DNA of 64,000 nt from Pteria penguin (GCA_035048485.1 CM068586.1:52070167-52134166); one strand, 5' to 3'; counted from the first letter of the stretch, positions 20,517-33,689 are shown. Made by a program: numbers and translations. Notes: generated by a model not told the origin, from the sequence alone.

Positions 20517-23500
20517 GTAAACATGTGCAACGCCGACAGTGTTCCATTATATAACAATATGTGATGCTTGCAATACATAAAAGCACTATTGCTCAGTTGT
20601 AGTGCTTAACCTGGAGTTCCTAGTTCAAACCCCTTTAGCCACTTGCTTGTATCCTGTCTTTTGGTTGACCCAATGTCACATTAGACATTTGAATGTAAAA
20701 GATTCATTACTGGTCATGGACCATTTCCCGTCTAAGACCGGTTACAGGCTACTGTGTTACTTGGGCTGTTGAAACAGGAATTTACAAGATTTTTTCACAA
20801 TTGTATGTGATACATTGAGCACCTAACATTATATATGAAAATTTGTTGAATACACCTAATAAAGTAATAGCCGGTAACTGGTCTTAGTCGAGAACTGGTC
20901 AGTCTGAGATCACATTACAATTCATCAGGTAAATGCTGTCATCACATAGATGAAACAGTCTTGGTGTGACCTAGATCAATATACAACAAAGTTTAATACC
21001 AGTACATAAAATACAAATTGATACATAGAAAACATAACATATACATGTTCAATAAAGCCAGCTTTAAGCAACCATCAAAGAAAGGGAAAGTGGAAAAATG
21101 GTCATGTGGCAGGTGGAAAAGTGTCATGTTGTAGCTGGAAAAGTGTTCATATGGCAGGTGGAAAAGTGTTCGTATGGAAGGTGACCTCTTAATAGAAACT
21201 GATTTTGTATGAACACTTTGTAGTAAGGAAATGAATGATAGATTGATTGTTGTTTTACATTACTCCACAGTTATTTCATGTGTATTTCATGATGTATTGC
21301 ACAGAGATTTATATAATGCAATGAGCCCAGTACAGGGAAGTTAGTATAAAATAATAACCAAACCCTCTTCCTCCACAAATTTTCGGAAAGAAAATAGAAT
21401 GAAAAAATCTATGTGAAATCCATTACTGCCGATAATAGTTAAGTTAATAAATAAGCAGATAAATGATCACACTTTTTACCTTGAAAAAGATTAATCATGA
21501 GAAATTACACCTTAGTTGTTGGCAATAAGTTAATATCAAATTCATTTAATTTTAAATTACCAGAAACTGTTTTAGAAGTGTTTATATACTATATTTTTAA
21601 GAACAACCAAACTTCAGTGCAAATATTTCATTTGTTGGTTTGATTCTTGTTTTTACGTAAAACCAGGATTATTTCATTCATATTACATCTGCCTGATTCA
21701 TCACACAGAAATTTAGTCCTATGCATTTGACCCACCTGAAGTTAAAAAAATGGTATAAAAAATTCCATGGTTTGCTAGAAATTTTCTGTGTAATAATCTT
21801 AAATTTTTTTCATTACAGGTGTTAATAAAGGTGGCAGCTGCAGGTGTAAATCCAGTGGACACCTACATCAGGGCAGGCACCTATGCCATCAAGCCATCTT
21901 TGCCCTATACTCCAGGTCAGGATGTATCTGGTGTGATTACTGATGTTGGGTCAGAGGTCAAATCTTTCAAGGTTAGTTTAAAGTTTCATAATCAGTTCCA
22001 TGAAGATGTATTGTTTGTTTGTCTGTTGTTACACTTTCAAGAAATGACTCAAGTTTCATGCTGTGTATGTTTATGTAAATTTAGTCTATACATTATTTTA
22101 AAACAATTTAAATGTTATGCGTCTGGCTGTCTTTATAATTCAATATTGGTTTTTGATTAAAAATTTTATTTAACGTTTCATTTTTTATCAAATACAAAAG
22201 CTGCATGTGGATTTAATAGAGCTCAGATCTTGGGAAATTTTTAATGTGATTCAGTAGGTAAATAATCACTTCATTGAAACAAAACTCGCAAATTTGTCGT
22301 GTTAGTGTTTAGTTTTGTTGTCAGAGATGGTTGAATTTCATTTGGTCCAAGAAAAATATGAAATGTTTATTCAAACTCATTGAATTATGTTAAGATATAG
22401 TGTAAACAACAATTATAAGAAAGTTACAAGTGACTTTGAACTCTGAAATCTGACCTTGCTACATCTTCCCTATCAAACAACTCACAGACAAGAACCGTAT
22501 ACTCTTTTTTTTATCTGAAAGAATGTTCTTTATAGAGTTACTATATGAAGAAATGATAATAATTCTAGCAGGGGCTAAAATAGTCTTAACTATATTTTAT
22601 TTGCCGATGCAGTATATCTAGTAGATTTTAAAACATCACACAAACAAATTTCTACTATAAATGTATATTGAAACTATGGTGTTCTTAAGTTTGCATTCTT
22701 TATCTTTTTTTGAACATGATTTTCTTTGTAGGGAAAATGCTTGCCATGAGTATTGTCTTAATTATTGTTATTACAGAAAGGTGAACGTGTGTTTACAAAT
22801 CGTACAGTCTCTGGGGGATATGCTGAGTATTGTACAGCTGAAGAGGAAACCACGAAACCGTTGAAGAACTGCCTCAGTCTGGAGCAAGGGGCAGGTGTCG
22901 GAGTACCTTACTGTACAGCATATCGTGCCGTTCAGATAGTGTAGGTCAAAGGTCATTTTAGTATAGTGCAGTGTATTGAGCAGTTCCTGTATTATCTTGT
23001 ACAGCATACAACTTGTAGTTCGACAAGTTGTATATAATTCATTACATTGTTTACAGTTGAACTTTTTTGACTAGAATTTCCCATAAGTTTTAGCTGATTC
23101 TAAGTCTTTCTTCAGTTATCTATATACTTGAATCCATTAATCATTTTTCATTAGCTTGTAGGAATGAAAATCCAGAGAGCTAGTGTCATACCGCAGACAT
23201 TGCTGTTGTCCAATGTTTTCAGACAAAACTTAAACACGGGCTATATCTTTTGAACTGGAAAAGGTACAGCTTTGATATTCCACATATGGATTCTTCCTGA
23301 CTAGAGCATTCAGTTGGTACCATAACTGTTGACCTTGTGTCTTTGACCTAGAACGTTGACCCACTTTCAAAAACTCTAATAATTGTTTTTACATGAGGAA
23401 CTGCTGAAGAATTCCTCATGCCATTGACTCTTCTAATATGAAGTTTTAGCCCGAAAAAAATTTGTCTTCTTATTTGAAGGTCAAAGGTCAAGGTTGCTAT

Positions 23501-26500
23501 GGACAATATATGAAAAACCTTGTCAACATGATAGAAGAAAAACTTGTCATTGTAGAGTCTAAAACCTAACACAAATGATGGCCATGGTAAAATGATGACC
23601 TCTTTTGATTTTCAAACCTGAGATGTTTTGGTAAATAACTTTGTTTTAGAACTCTTTATGAGATGTCCTCTTTTGCTTTGAAAATTGACAACCATTTATG
23701 GTAAGTTTTGTTGTCTTCTGACAACACTTGTTGAAAATCTGCTGTTCATGAGTTTCTTTATCATGCTGTTCAGAAAGTGTAGGACAATAGCTCATAATTT
23801 TATACAACATCGATTACATCAGGTAGGTCAAAGGTCATATACTAGTTGTTAATGAATGTATTTATCACTCTTTTTATCTTAACTACAGAGTACAATAGTC
23901 ATGTAGGTCTGATATGGTACTGATATCAGTGATGATGATGACATTTTTAAGTATACATGTATTTGTTTAGTTTTTAGTTCACAATGTTAGCAATAAGCCA
24001 TGTCAGGTGGTCTTGTTTGAGACTGAGAGGTCATGGGTTCAAGTCTGACCAGCAACCCTCTGTGCCCTATCATCAGACTGAAACAGTAAAGGATCTGTGA
24101 CAGTTAACACATAAAAGATTCCTCCCTGCGTAGGGTAGTCCACTGCATTTGTCAAAACCTCTTTGCAGTGAATCAGGCATACAAGTGTTGCTGTTACTAT
24201 AAAAGTGAGAAATTTTTATTTGAAGTAGTATAGCAAGCAAACAAAGCAGTGTTTAAAGTAAATAAAAGCATTGGTTTCATAAAACTGATTTGATTCTTGT
24301 TGTTTTTCACAGTGGAAGAGCTACCCCAGGGGACACCATTCTTGTTCATGGAGCCAGTGGATCAGTAAGGAAATGATTTAATATCGTATTTAATATATCA
24401 TTATTTTCTGCATATCTTGTTGCCATGGAGATATATTAAAGCTATCAGGTGGCTGATATTTCACGCCAAGATTAATTTCCTTACATGATGGTGGTGGTGT
24501 TAGTGGTGAAGGTGGCTAGTGTTAAGTGGAGGAGGAAATCTGATTAAATGGAAAAGCACCACCACCCCATCCTCCACTTCTGCAGAAGTGTAAAAAACTT
24601 TCTTATTGATCCCAAACTGAAAGTGGAAAATCTGGAAAAGAAACCAAAACAGATTTAACCTAGATATAATATCCTACTTCTCTCCTATCCTTCATCTTTC
24701 CTTTATTGTAATCATTATATATAGAAATCTTTCTATAGCTTGAAATGAATGGCAGAGAAGGAGTGACTGTAAGGGGATTTTGTTACATACGGAGGCCACA
24801 ACACTGAACCTTGTATTAATCTATAGCATCACATGTTTGAAGAAATATGTTGTGAAAATATACTAGTTTAAAACCATAGATGATTACTTACCAATGTAAA
24901 TATAAAACTGAGGTCTGTATTTTGTTGAACAGGTTGGACTAGCCTGTATACAGTATGCTCGTCATTTAGGGATGAAAGTCCTGGGAACGGCTGGCACTCA
25001 AGAGGGAATGGATTTAGTACAGAATCATGGTGCAGATGTAGTGTTCAACCACAGGCAGGAAAACTATACACAGAAAATCATGGTGTGTCCAAAGTTATCA
25101 TGTTCTGTGACAGAAATACAATTCTGTATGTGGAATTGAGCTTCTAATTTTTGAGAGTTTGGAGTTAGATGATTTTTTTATCCCCAATATCTTAGAATTA
25201 TTATTTTTTATGTACGGAATGTTCAGTAATAAATGCCCCCGGAGGCGTTTTTTTTTTTTCTGAAGAGGAGGCTTTTATTCAAGTAGTTAAAATGGCTGAT
25301 AATTTTGAGGCAGTTCTTAGAAAGCAAAAAGTGAAACTGAAAGTTCCAAAATTCTAGTTTTGCTGATGATTTTCACATGATAATATTATAGACCCGTTCA
25401 CATTGACTGCAGGACTGACCTTTTGGAGGAAGAAATCACTGTTCCCACAAAATGAAGTTAGACACAATCAATATCTTACTCTGACATCAAATTTTTACGG
25501 GAAACATTACTATTATTCCTCCAAAACATTATTCCTGCACTTACTGTGAAAGCGTCCATTAAGCAATGTGACTAAATGATATGGATATAAAATTTCATGT
25601 TGGAGTTTTCTGAAATAATTAAAGTTAATTGAAATTAAGGAGAAGTCTATTTGAATGTGTCGCTTCTATGTATGGTGAGTTACCTTTTTGTTCTAAAAAT
25701 GGAAAGGGAGCGGGCAGGGTGGGGGGGGGGTTGTTTATTACTGAATATAGGGTATTTATTTTGTATTTATATTGTTGCAGAAGTAACTAAAAATTCTTAA
25801 AAAAAAAAGAAGTTCATTTAACAATTTGAGAATCAGCTACAGGTTTAAACCTTATTATTAGACCTAAGGAGCAGTCTTGTAGACACGTTCATTGCAGTCC
25901 TTGTAATGTGAAAGGCATTGAAACTTACGGTACATTGGGCCAGTATACCAAAGTATACCACAATGTAGATGTACACATATATATGTAATACAACCAAGAA
26001 ATGGATTCATCTTGGTAGGGATCATTACCAAAAAGATATCTGTGCATTTTAAGAACTGGATCATTTATAAAAGTGAGAAAAAGTTTTTCATTTACGTTAA
26101 GTATCTGGATAGGTAAATTTTTTATAAAACAATATGCCAAAATTTTTATGATTTTTTTAAAATAGACTATTAAATTCATGCCAAAGTAATTATTTGGCAA
26201 ATTAGTGAGGAGAAATTCATTTTAAAGTTTACTGGGTTTTGTTGATCAAGATTCCCAAATTTTTGATGGGCAAAATAGGAAAATTGTGTTACTGGGAACA
26301 GTTGAACTTGATAAAGCCCTGATCCAGAGACATATGTGTATATATGTCTCTGCCTGATCACAGTTAAATGTTATACCTCTACCATCAAATTACATTATTT
26401 CATTGTTTTCAGGATGCAACAGATGGAAATGGACCTACGCTGATCTTAGAAATGCTGGCTAATGTCAACCTGGAGAAAGATTTAGAAATGATCGCCAAGA

Positions 26501-28923
26501 AAGGAAGAATTGTGGTAGGTGTTTCCAGTGTTTATTTCTTTTATTTTTCAAAGGTGCGTGTACCTTTACATTTGGGAATTTTTTGTCCTATTTTTATAAT
26601 GCTAAAAGGTCAAGTATAGGAAAAATTGACAAATTTTGAGAAATATAAATGAAATAACCATTGGAAAGGGTCCATATAGTGGACCTGATTGGAAGAAAAT
26701 AACACTGGTTTCTGTATTAATTGCTTAAATACTATGTTTCTTAAGAATTTATTCATTACACTATTTATTCCATTCAGACCCACAGATTCCTTTGGAAGTA
26801 CATGCTGACCTATGAGATTATTCCATGATTTTAAATTTTGTTACTTTCATATTTTGTAAATATTACAACATAAGCACTCCATCAGAAGTCCATAACTGTT
26901 TTACTATTGGTCTATTTATGAAGATTCTTTTGGTGTCACATTCATGTACGACTTTGGTGGAACCATTATTTTTCCTTAGTAATGAGCTTCGCCATCCACT
27001 TGTGTGCTGTGAGTTAGAAATGATGTTGAACGTTAGCAACCTTATGACGTCATAAGAACGCTTCATTGTTCTTTACGTTATTTTTGTGAGAATACATTTT
27101 ATTTCCTCCCTTGACATTAGAACCGCAGTTAATGGTGGCAAAGTCCAATGGTGGAGTTTATTTTCCATGAACGCTACTATGGCAAATGCACAATAAATAA
27201 ATCACTGGTCAGAGCTACCGGGGTAACACATGAAGCTTTGTGTAGTAATATGAAGAGGGCGTGGCTTGTTGTGCATCTGCAGATAAAATGAGGTTAGGAG
27301 AACTTAACAAATTGTCGGCTTACAAACCAGATTTACTTCAGGAATGAAAATCATTAAGGAAGGAAAAATCGATTTGTAGATCACAAAATATTTGCGAAAA
27401 TACTTTGCGATGGAAATATAAGGAACGGATGTGTTATTCCTTAAATGTATACTGTGGCACAGAACTTCAGTTAATACTGCCACGTCTGAAGGACTTACAG
27501 GGAGGCTTTAGATGATAAATCACAAAAAAAAAAAATCGAACCGACAGCTGAAGTTGAACCCAGATCCTCAGTTCTGAAGTCCAGATCGTCGAACCCAGGT
27601 CCTCAGTACTGAAGTTCAGAGCGATAGGAGTGGACCAACCTACCACTGAGCCGGTCAACACACATATATAAATAGGCTATACATTAAAGTCTCTCGTTAA
27701 GTTACATGTATGTGTATTGTATTTCCAGGTTGTGGGAAATAGAGGCCAGGTTGAGATCACTCCACGATACATGATGGCTAAAGAATGTACAGTCACAGGA
27801 ATGATATTATTTGGTGCTTCAGATGTTAGTACTGTACTAAATACGTCATAACAGAAACAAATTTCCACGGTGATATATATCATATAAAAAAAACTTGGTG
27901 GGCCAATAACTTTGTTGCGAAAGTCGGTCATGTTTTTGTTGCAGTCATAGGCATTGGTGTTGTGGCAATGATCAAGATACATTCAAGTTGTGCATTTGCG
28001 AAAAACAATAATTTGAGCAACAAGTGGGTCATTTGGACTGGTGCTATGTTACACGTAAATTATGTCAGACACCTGAAAATTATATTGGTTTTGCAGGCAT
28101 GTCTGACGTCCAATGATACTGTAAGAAATCTTAAAAAATTAGTGAAATAATGAAAACCATATCCCTTTCTTGGTTTCGGTACACAATAACATTAAGGCAC
28201 TCTACGACACCAGTCACATTATGAACTGAGGAAATCTGTATAATAATGTGGGCAAAGAGCTAAGGACACATTATTAAGTAGAGTATAAGTTATATTAAGG
28301 TTCATTTTATACTCAGCAGAAGTTTCAATATTTATATTCCAACATTTTTATTCTTTCCCACCCTTTGTTGATCAATGGCATGGTTACTATAGACATCACA
28401 CCTAGCACTAACAGCAGATGTTTTAAAAGCGAAAGGAGCAAGGTGCCTGATGGCAATCATCTTGCAGATTTGTCCGATTCAAACAATGCATCGAGCCATA
28501 CTAATTCCACAGTTGCATCATACTGTATTTTTGCATTTTATCCAAAATGTCATATAGTCATTGAATGCCTTTACTCAGGTGTGTATCCAACAGAGAAGAC
28601 TCAGTATTATTTCTATGAAGACAAATGAGTTAATCATTCCCTGTGCTACAATTTCACCAATACTTAGGGCAGATTTTGGTCATTCTAGGCTCTGCCCTCT
28701 TGATACTGATTTTCCAGGAGAGCTGAAAGATCGTAACTCATTTACTGCTTTGTTACAGGAAGAATGGGACGATATAGATACAGCGATAGGAGCAGGACTA
28801 GAGGAAGGAGGTTGGGTCAGGCCTCATATCTCTAAATCATACAGTCTGGACGAGGCGTCCAAAGTCCATCATGATATTATAAACAGTGTAGGGGCCACAG
28901 GGAGGCTGATCATGAAAGTGTGA
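20400..28923 (+). CDS. CRYZ: Zeta-crystallin/NADPH:quinone oxidoreductase, 8 coding exons, complete
   Basis: A cytosolic NADPH-dependent quinone reductase of the MDR (zinc-free alcohol dehydrogenase-like) superfamily; mammalian members also bind AU-rich RNA. Exons 20400-20516, 21819-21971, 22777-22940, 24313-24364, 24933-25082, 26413-26514, 27729-27824 and 28759-28923 give 332 residues (human ~329), all GT-AG and in phase. Visible features: [15 protein letters not shown] near residue 10, [10 protein letters not shown] at 50-59, [10 protein letters not shown] near 70, the Rossmann dinucleotide loop HGASGSVG at 157-164, [12 protein letters not shown] near 248, and the C-terminal [10 protein letters not shown]. 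Zinc ligands are absent, as expected. Two in-frame Met candidates exist (1 and 10); the first lies one base after an acceptor, implying a 5' UTR exon upstream. It is divergent from NAPRT. Function is by family; species-specific activity is inferred. Confidence 0.97.
20592..20765 (+). mobile_element. SINE-A fragment in CRYZ intron 1
   Basis: Diverged head with TGTAGTGCTTAACCTGGAG and a box-B-like AGTTCAAACCCC, then CCTGTCTTTTGGTTGACCC. Confidence 0.5.
21819..21971 (+). CDS. CRYZ: CRYZ coding exon 2
   Basis: Residues 40-90, [14 protein letters not shown] through the GroES-like catalytic domain core to VKSFK. Phase 0 both sides; donor GTTAGT. Confidence 0.96.
22777..22940 (+). CDS. CRYZ: CRYZ coding exon 3
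   Basis: Residues 91-144 plus two bases ([19 protein letters not shown] to TAYRAVQI). Donor GTAGGT after ATAGT. Confidence 0.95.
23998..24195 (+). mobile_element. SINE-A, diverged copy in CRYZ intron 3
   Basis: Head with box-B-like GGGTTCAAGTCTGACC, followed by AAACAGTAAAGGATCTGTGACAG-type body (two short matches), CATAAAAGATTCCTCCCTGC and TTTGCAGTGAATCAGGCAT. Order matches the complete element at 50810. Confidence 0.65.
24313..24364 (+). CDS. CRYZ: CRYZ coding exon 4
   Basis: Residues 146-162 ([17 protein letters not shown]), first half of the dinucleotide-binding fold. Only 52 nt. Acceptor TTTTTCACAG, donor GTAAGG. Confidence 0.95.
24933..25082 (+). CDS. CRYZ: CRYZ coding exon 5
   Basis: Residues 163-212 ([20 protein letters not shown] to ENYTQKIM), completing the Rossmann beta-alpha-beta unit. 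Donor GTGTGT. Confidence 0.95.
25389..25561. mobile_element. MITE family C, copy 1
   Basis: Inverted ends TAGACCCGTTCACATTGACT with TGCAGGACTGACCTTTTGGAGG, and CCTCCAAAACATTATTCCTG with TGTGAAAGCGTCCATTA. Two further copies are at 37919 and 62208. Confidence 0.75.
26413..26514 (+). CDS. CRYZ: CRYZ coding exon 6
   Basis: Residues 213-246 ([17 protein letters not shown] to KKGRIV). Acceptor TTGTTTTCAG, donor GTAGGT. Confidence 0.95.
27535..27662 (-). mobile_element. tRNA-derived SINE of another family
   Basis: On the minus strand: GGCTCAGTGGTAGGTTGG (box A-like) followed by GACCTGGGTTCGACGATCTG (box B-like), the latter half duplicated, ending at a poly-A/T run near 27525. It is not a functional tRNA because the arms do not pair. 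Confidence 0.55.
27729..27824 (+). CDS. CRYZ: CRYZ coding exon 7
   Basis: Residues 247-278 ([19 protein letters not shown] to LFGASD). Acceptor GTATTTCCAG, donor GTTAGT. Confidence 0.95.
28759..28923 (+). CDS. CRYZ: CRYZ coding exon 8 and stop
   Basis: Residues 279-332 ([19 protein letters not shown] to [10 protein letters not shown]) then TGA at 28921-28923. Acceptor CTTTGTTACAG. Confidence 0.96.
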   Translation, partial: EEWDDIDTAIGAGLEEGGWVRPHISKSYSLDEASKVHHDIINSVGATGRLIMKV

Positions 28924-29090
28924 CATTGATGATAACACTGTCAAGTAGTGGCTTCAGGGGTTTATCATGGTTGAGTGCAGAAGTTTGTAGTAAAATATTA
29001 GAATGGTATTGCTACAATCAAATTCTGGCACACCTTCTCCCTCTTCAAAAAAAACCCCAAAAAATAACCAAACAACAAAAACAACAACAA

Positions 29091-29244
29091 GTTATAATAA
29101 TAATAAAAAGAACACTCTGTCACAAATTTTCAGCTACTTAGCTTTTATCAAGTTACAGAACGATTGACAATCGTTTTATAACTTGATAAAGGCTAAGGAG
29201 CCGAAAATTCGCGAAAAGAGTATTCATCTTATTATTATTATAAC
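29091..29244. mobile_element. MITE family E, 154 bp inverted repeat
   Basis: Ends GTTATAATAATAATAAAAAG and its inverse at 29225-29244. Both arms carry the CTTGATAAA hairpin motif with different but still pairing stems. Located about 170 bp after the CRYZ stop, so it probably lies in the 3' UTR, where it would form a long RNA hairpin. Confidence 0.8.
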
Positions 29245-31854
29245 CATTGTGCTTCCCTCTGGAAGTCTAAGAGAGATTTTTATAACAAGTTACAAGTTTA
29301 GGAAATAACTTCCTCCTTCCTTCTTACAGTGTTTATAGTTCATGATACAGAGAGACAAATGTATATGTAAAACTATTTGATTTCATACATTTATCATTTT
29401 ATGGATTTTGTCTTCATTTTTCAAAGTGGATATTATGATGAATTTTTCTTTATTAAATTTCTCAGAATGTTGTGATATACCCCTGAACTTGTATGACAGT
29501 GATGGAAGCAAACTATATGAGCAGTACTCATAACTTGGGTTTAAGTTATGAAGAGAATACTATATCACTATTATAGACTTATCTATTTCATATTCCATTT
29601 ACATGCACAGTAACATATTTTGACAATGAATGTTTGATCACAGAGGTTGTAATAGCTCATATAGTTGATAATCCTTGAGAACTTGAACTCGATTGCTCTA
29701 TAACAGACTACTAGTCCCAGACAAGCAGAGTCTGAGTTAATCATTTCTATTTATGTGAATGATAAAATCAGAACTTTCAAAGTCAGTTTGAGCTAACTTG
29801 GAAGTACGTTTAATTGTGATTTTTGTTTTCTTTAAGTGATTGATATTCCAATTGTTGCATTATTGTTGTAATTTTTTCGGATAGTGATTAATCATTTTCA
29901 TGATTTATGATATGATAATCATGATTGTCATTCTCTCATACTGGCTCATAATCGTAATAGAGATTTCCTTTGATTTTTGATTTGACTGTAAAAAAGTGTT
30001 AAAAATGTAAGATTTTTTTACACAACAAATGTTAGATACCGGGATATATATAAAAGAAATTTGTTTATCTAACTTGTATCAAGTGAAAATCAACAATGTT
30101 GCACAAATCCATGTTGCATTTGATGTAAATGAATTTTTTCATTGTATGATGTCTACTTATTCAAACTTATTCCCCCTGTTGTAAAGTTCTGAAGGAACAT
30201 TTGTCTTGACAATATATACAGTCATCTCTCAATAATTTATTTTCAAAAAGACCATGAAAAACAGTTGAGTTTAAGCCAAATGTGAGTTTGGCACGTATAA
30301 GAATTAGAATTGGGACTTATAAAGTAGTTTGAGCTAAAGAGAAATTTGAGTTATTGGTGTTTCAGTAAATGAGAGTGAATCCATTTGTATATATGTATCA
30401 TTTTTTACGTGACTTTCCTAATCGCTGAATACACGGAATGTACATGCTTTGCAGATCTAAGCAGACTTTGAGTATAGGTTTTTAAGTATAACCTGTGACC
30501 TGTTCAAGTAATTAATTTGTTTATGAAGATTTTGCAGTATTAATTATAGAGCATTGCTTTTATATTATGTATTTTAATTAATGTATGTACGACTGTGATT
30601 ATGCAATCTTTGTATTTTAATTATTTTATATATGCAAGTGCTGCCTGTATAGAAAGATCCAAAACAGATAGTTGTCTGCCCTTGATATGTTTTGTTTCAT
30701 TTTCTGGCAAGATATTATCAAAATTCAATAACTCAAGGTCTAAGAGACCTTAGAAATCACTTCCGAGTTTCAGTATGTTCAAGTTTTTGAAGTTTTCCTA
30801 AAAATGAAAATAAAAATGAAAATAAAGAATGGTTGCCAGAATGGCATGATTACTTGGGGTTTGCAAAGGTTTTTCTATGATTAAAACTTGGGTTCCTATT
30901 TGCATATGCTGGCATAAGAATCTGGCAAGAATTGAGTAAAGGTCATGTTTAATAAGCTGTTTGATGAATCAAAAGATGACTGGGATGGTGACTACAGTAA
31001 ATAATTAGCATTGCTATAAACTGTCAAAAACAAAGAAATACTGGATAGGGAGAAATGACAGTATTCTGTACACTTCACACCTTTACTTTGAAGAGTAACA
31101 TTTGTATATTATGAAACTTGCATCTTTTATCATTTTACATGGAAATGCAAATAAATTTCATAAAATTTGTAATGGATCATCACTAGTATGTGCAAAGATA
31201 GAATTTGAAGTATATGAAGAGAACTGGTATTGGCTGATTGACTCTCACAATGGTTAATTGACCATTCAAATAAGAGGAATAACTGGGATTCAGCATTCAT
31301 ACCACTTTTGGATAATCTTATTAACAAGGGCAGATAACTCATTGAACTATTATTTAATTTAATGAATAATGCAGTACATGTATTACATTTATGATTTATG
31401 ATGATTACATGTAAAATAAATAATTTTTCTATTCACTGGTTCCCGCTGTGTTTAAGCATTTTGCATAAGGGCTCAAGTAGACTTGGTTGATAAGAGTTTG
31501 TTTGTAACTTTTTCACATTTCAACCCCATTAACTTTACTAGGATTTTGTTTAGATTTCACAAAAATATCATAATCTGAGTAGAGAGTTCATGCAGTTTTC
31601 TTCTAAGTTCCATCTTTGCAATAAGACAGAGAAAAAGAGAGATCTTTAATCACTTTGGATATTGACACATCAAGGATTACTAAATGCTTCAGGGGGGATC
31701 TGTAGCATAGGTTGAAATTTTTGGGCAGTATGTCTTGCAGGTACCAACATTTAATCTATGGAAAAACTTTGACATGACAAAACTGAAACATACCATTTAA
31801 TGTATATATGTAGTACAACCAGCAAGGATTTAAAGAATGAATCTAATTTGTTGA

Positions 31855-32195
31855 CCGGATTGCAAAGCAATTCCGGTCTATTAATTGGCGAAAACCGTCT
31901 GTCCGTCCGCACGGCATCAACATTTTGCGTTTAGCATGGTCTCTTTCATACCTTAAAGGGTACTTATGTCAAAGTTGGTAGGTTTGTAGATACTTGAATG
32001 TTCTATCCAACCAATACAAAAATTTAGTGACCTTGACCTTTACTTTACGCTTCAGTGAACAAACTGCTTTTTGCCTTTAGGGTGACCACTTGCATACATG
32101 TATTGTTAATGTTAATGCAAAGCAATTCTGGTCTATAAATTGGCAAAATCGGTCCGTCCGTCTGTTGTCAACATTTTGCGTTAAGCATTTGCAAT
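31855..32195. repeat. Diverged repeat with two related units
   Basis: GCAAAGCAATTCCGGTCTAT followed by AATTGGCGAAAACCGTC (31864-) recurs at 32117 as GCAAAGCAATTCTGGTCTAT, each followed by TCCGTCCG...TCAACATTTTGCGTT. An interspersed repeat of unknown class; no coding capacity. Confidence 0.6.
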
Positions 32196-32223
32196 CCAGT
32201 CATACCGTCCTCGACGGTTTCTT

Positions 32224-32388
32224 GTTTTCGTTGGATGGAGGTATACCATGAAAAAAAGGACGGGAAAACTGCATCATACATGTAGCATGTAGCGCATGAT
32301 GCATAAGTTTTCCGTCCTTTTTTTCGTGGTGCATGATGCATACTATTCCGTCCTTTTTTTCGTGGTATACCTCCATCCAACGAAAAAC
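32224..32388. mobile_element. MITE family F with duplicated inner arm
   Basis: Ends GTTTTCGTTGGATGGAGGTA and inverse. The inner segment TTTTCCGTCCTTTTTTTCGTGG appears twice on the right side, so three alternating hairpins are possible. Confidence 0.8.
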
Positions 32389-33689
32389 AAATTATATATT
32401 TATTTCTTATCATTTAATTCAATTTCTCTCAAACATGTTTATATTATCAGAAATTGCTGTGTTATGTCTGCTCTATTTCTCAACATCTCTAAATTTCTGC
32501 TACATTGGTGTTAATACCGACGTCTTAGTTAAGACTATGCAGGAAATTACGTCGTCAGAGAAAATTTTTTTTTTGGACAAGATATACCACTTATTTTTAA
32601 ACCAATCAAAATGCGTGTTACATGTAAAATTACGATTTTTTTCCCATAAAAAACGAAGAAACAAACCAGTAAATTGTCAATAATTTATTGAAATTTATAG
32701 TAATATATGATGCAATGACAACCACATGATTGGGCAAGTATGTCTGGGATTAAAGAGATACAATCCTCTATAAATTACAAGAACAATGATTACCATGTGG
32801 GGCATGCGTGCACTGTGTAGCGAAAGCTCCTAGACCAGTTGTGCATACAGACGAGAAAAAAAAAGACGTTCGTTCTCAAAAACAAAATTAATACAAACGA
32901 AAACTTTTAATGTAATGCACAAGAAAACCATTAAACAAATTTAATAAAATCAATGTGATGCACATGATTTTCAAGAAAATTGTCAAAAGTTGAAGAAAAA
33001 TGTTTTGGTTTAGAATACACCTACATTCACAATGTTGGAATGTTTACTATGACCCACAAATATATCACAGATTGCTCTGACAGCTATGAAATACTGAAGA
33101 GATTAAAGCTTCACACAAACACAATGTCGGTTAAAAAAAAAACCTCCAACAAAACAAAGAAATAACAATCGTAAAGTTGATAAAAAAATTTCACAGCCTC
33201 TCTCCTGGTAATATTCATCATTTACCGTCAGCACTTGACATTCAATAATTGAAATTTAAGTACAACTTTCTTAAAACACTTCTTAACATGTAAATGAATT
33301 ATCGTTACTACATTAATTTGATGTAAATATCTAAAAAGGAAAATATCAATGTCAACAGTACGAAAACTGGTATTAACGAAAAATATGAAGGAAATTTGAG
33401 TAGATTCCATTCAGCCAAAAACATTAAGGAAATCTACTTTACCAAATTCCTTCAAATATTTAAGAAATGGTATGTCATAGCATGTTTACAAAATGTAAAA
33501 CATCAAGCAGTTCAATTTTTTATTCATAGATATTTAATATAATAATTGTATTAAAGGAGTATGCTGGTAGATTGCAGTGACACTGTTGATTTCAAAATAT
33601 ATCGCAGAATGTAAAGGTACGCTTTATAGTACCAATACAGATATTCTTCAATTCTTCAAAATCAGTTTTTCAATAAATGTTATGAATAT

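Larger units (their letters stand above)
28924..33689. other. CRYZ 3' UTR/downstream and CFAP77 3' flank
   Basis: AT-rich convergent intergenic space (4.8 kb). Contains MITE E (29091), a duplicated GCAAAGCAATTC(C/T)GGTCTAT repeat and MITE F. The CRYZ cleavage site cannot be fixed because several AATAAA strings are present (e.g. near 30824). Confidence 0.6.
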
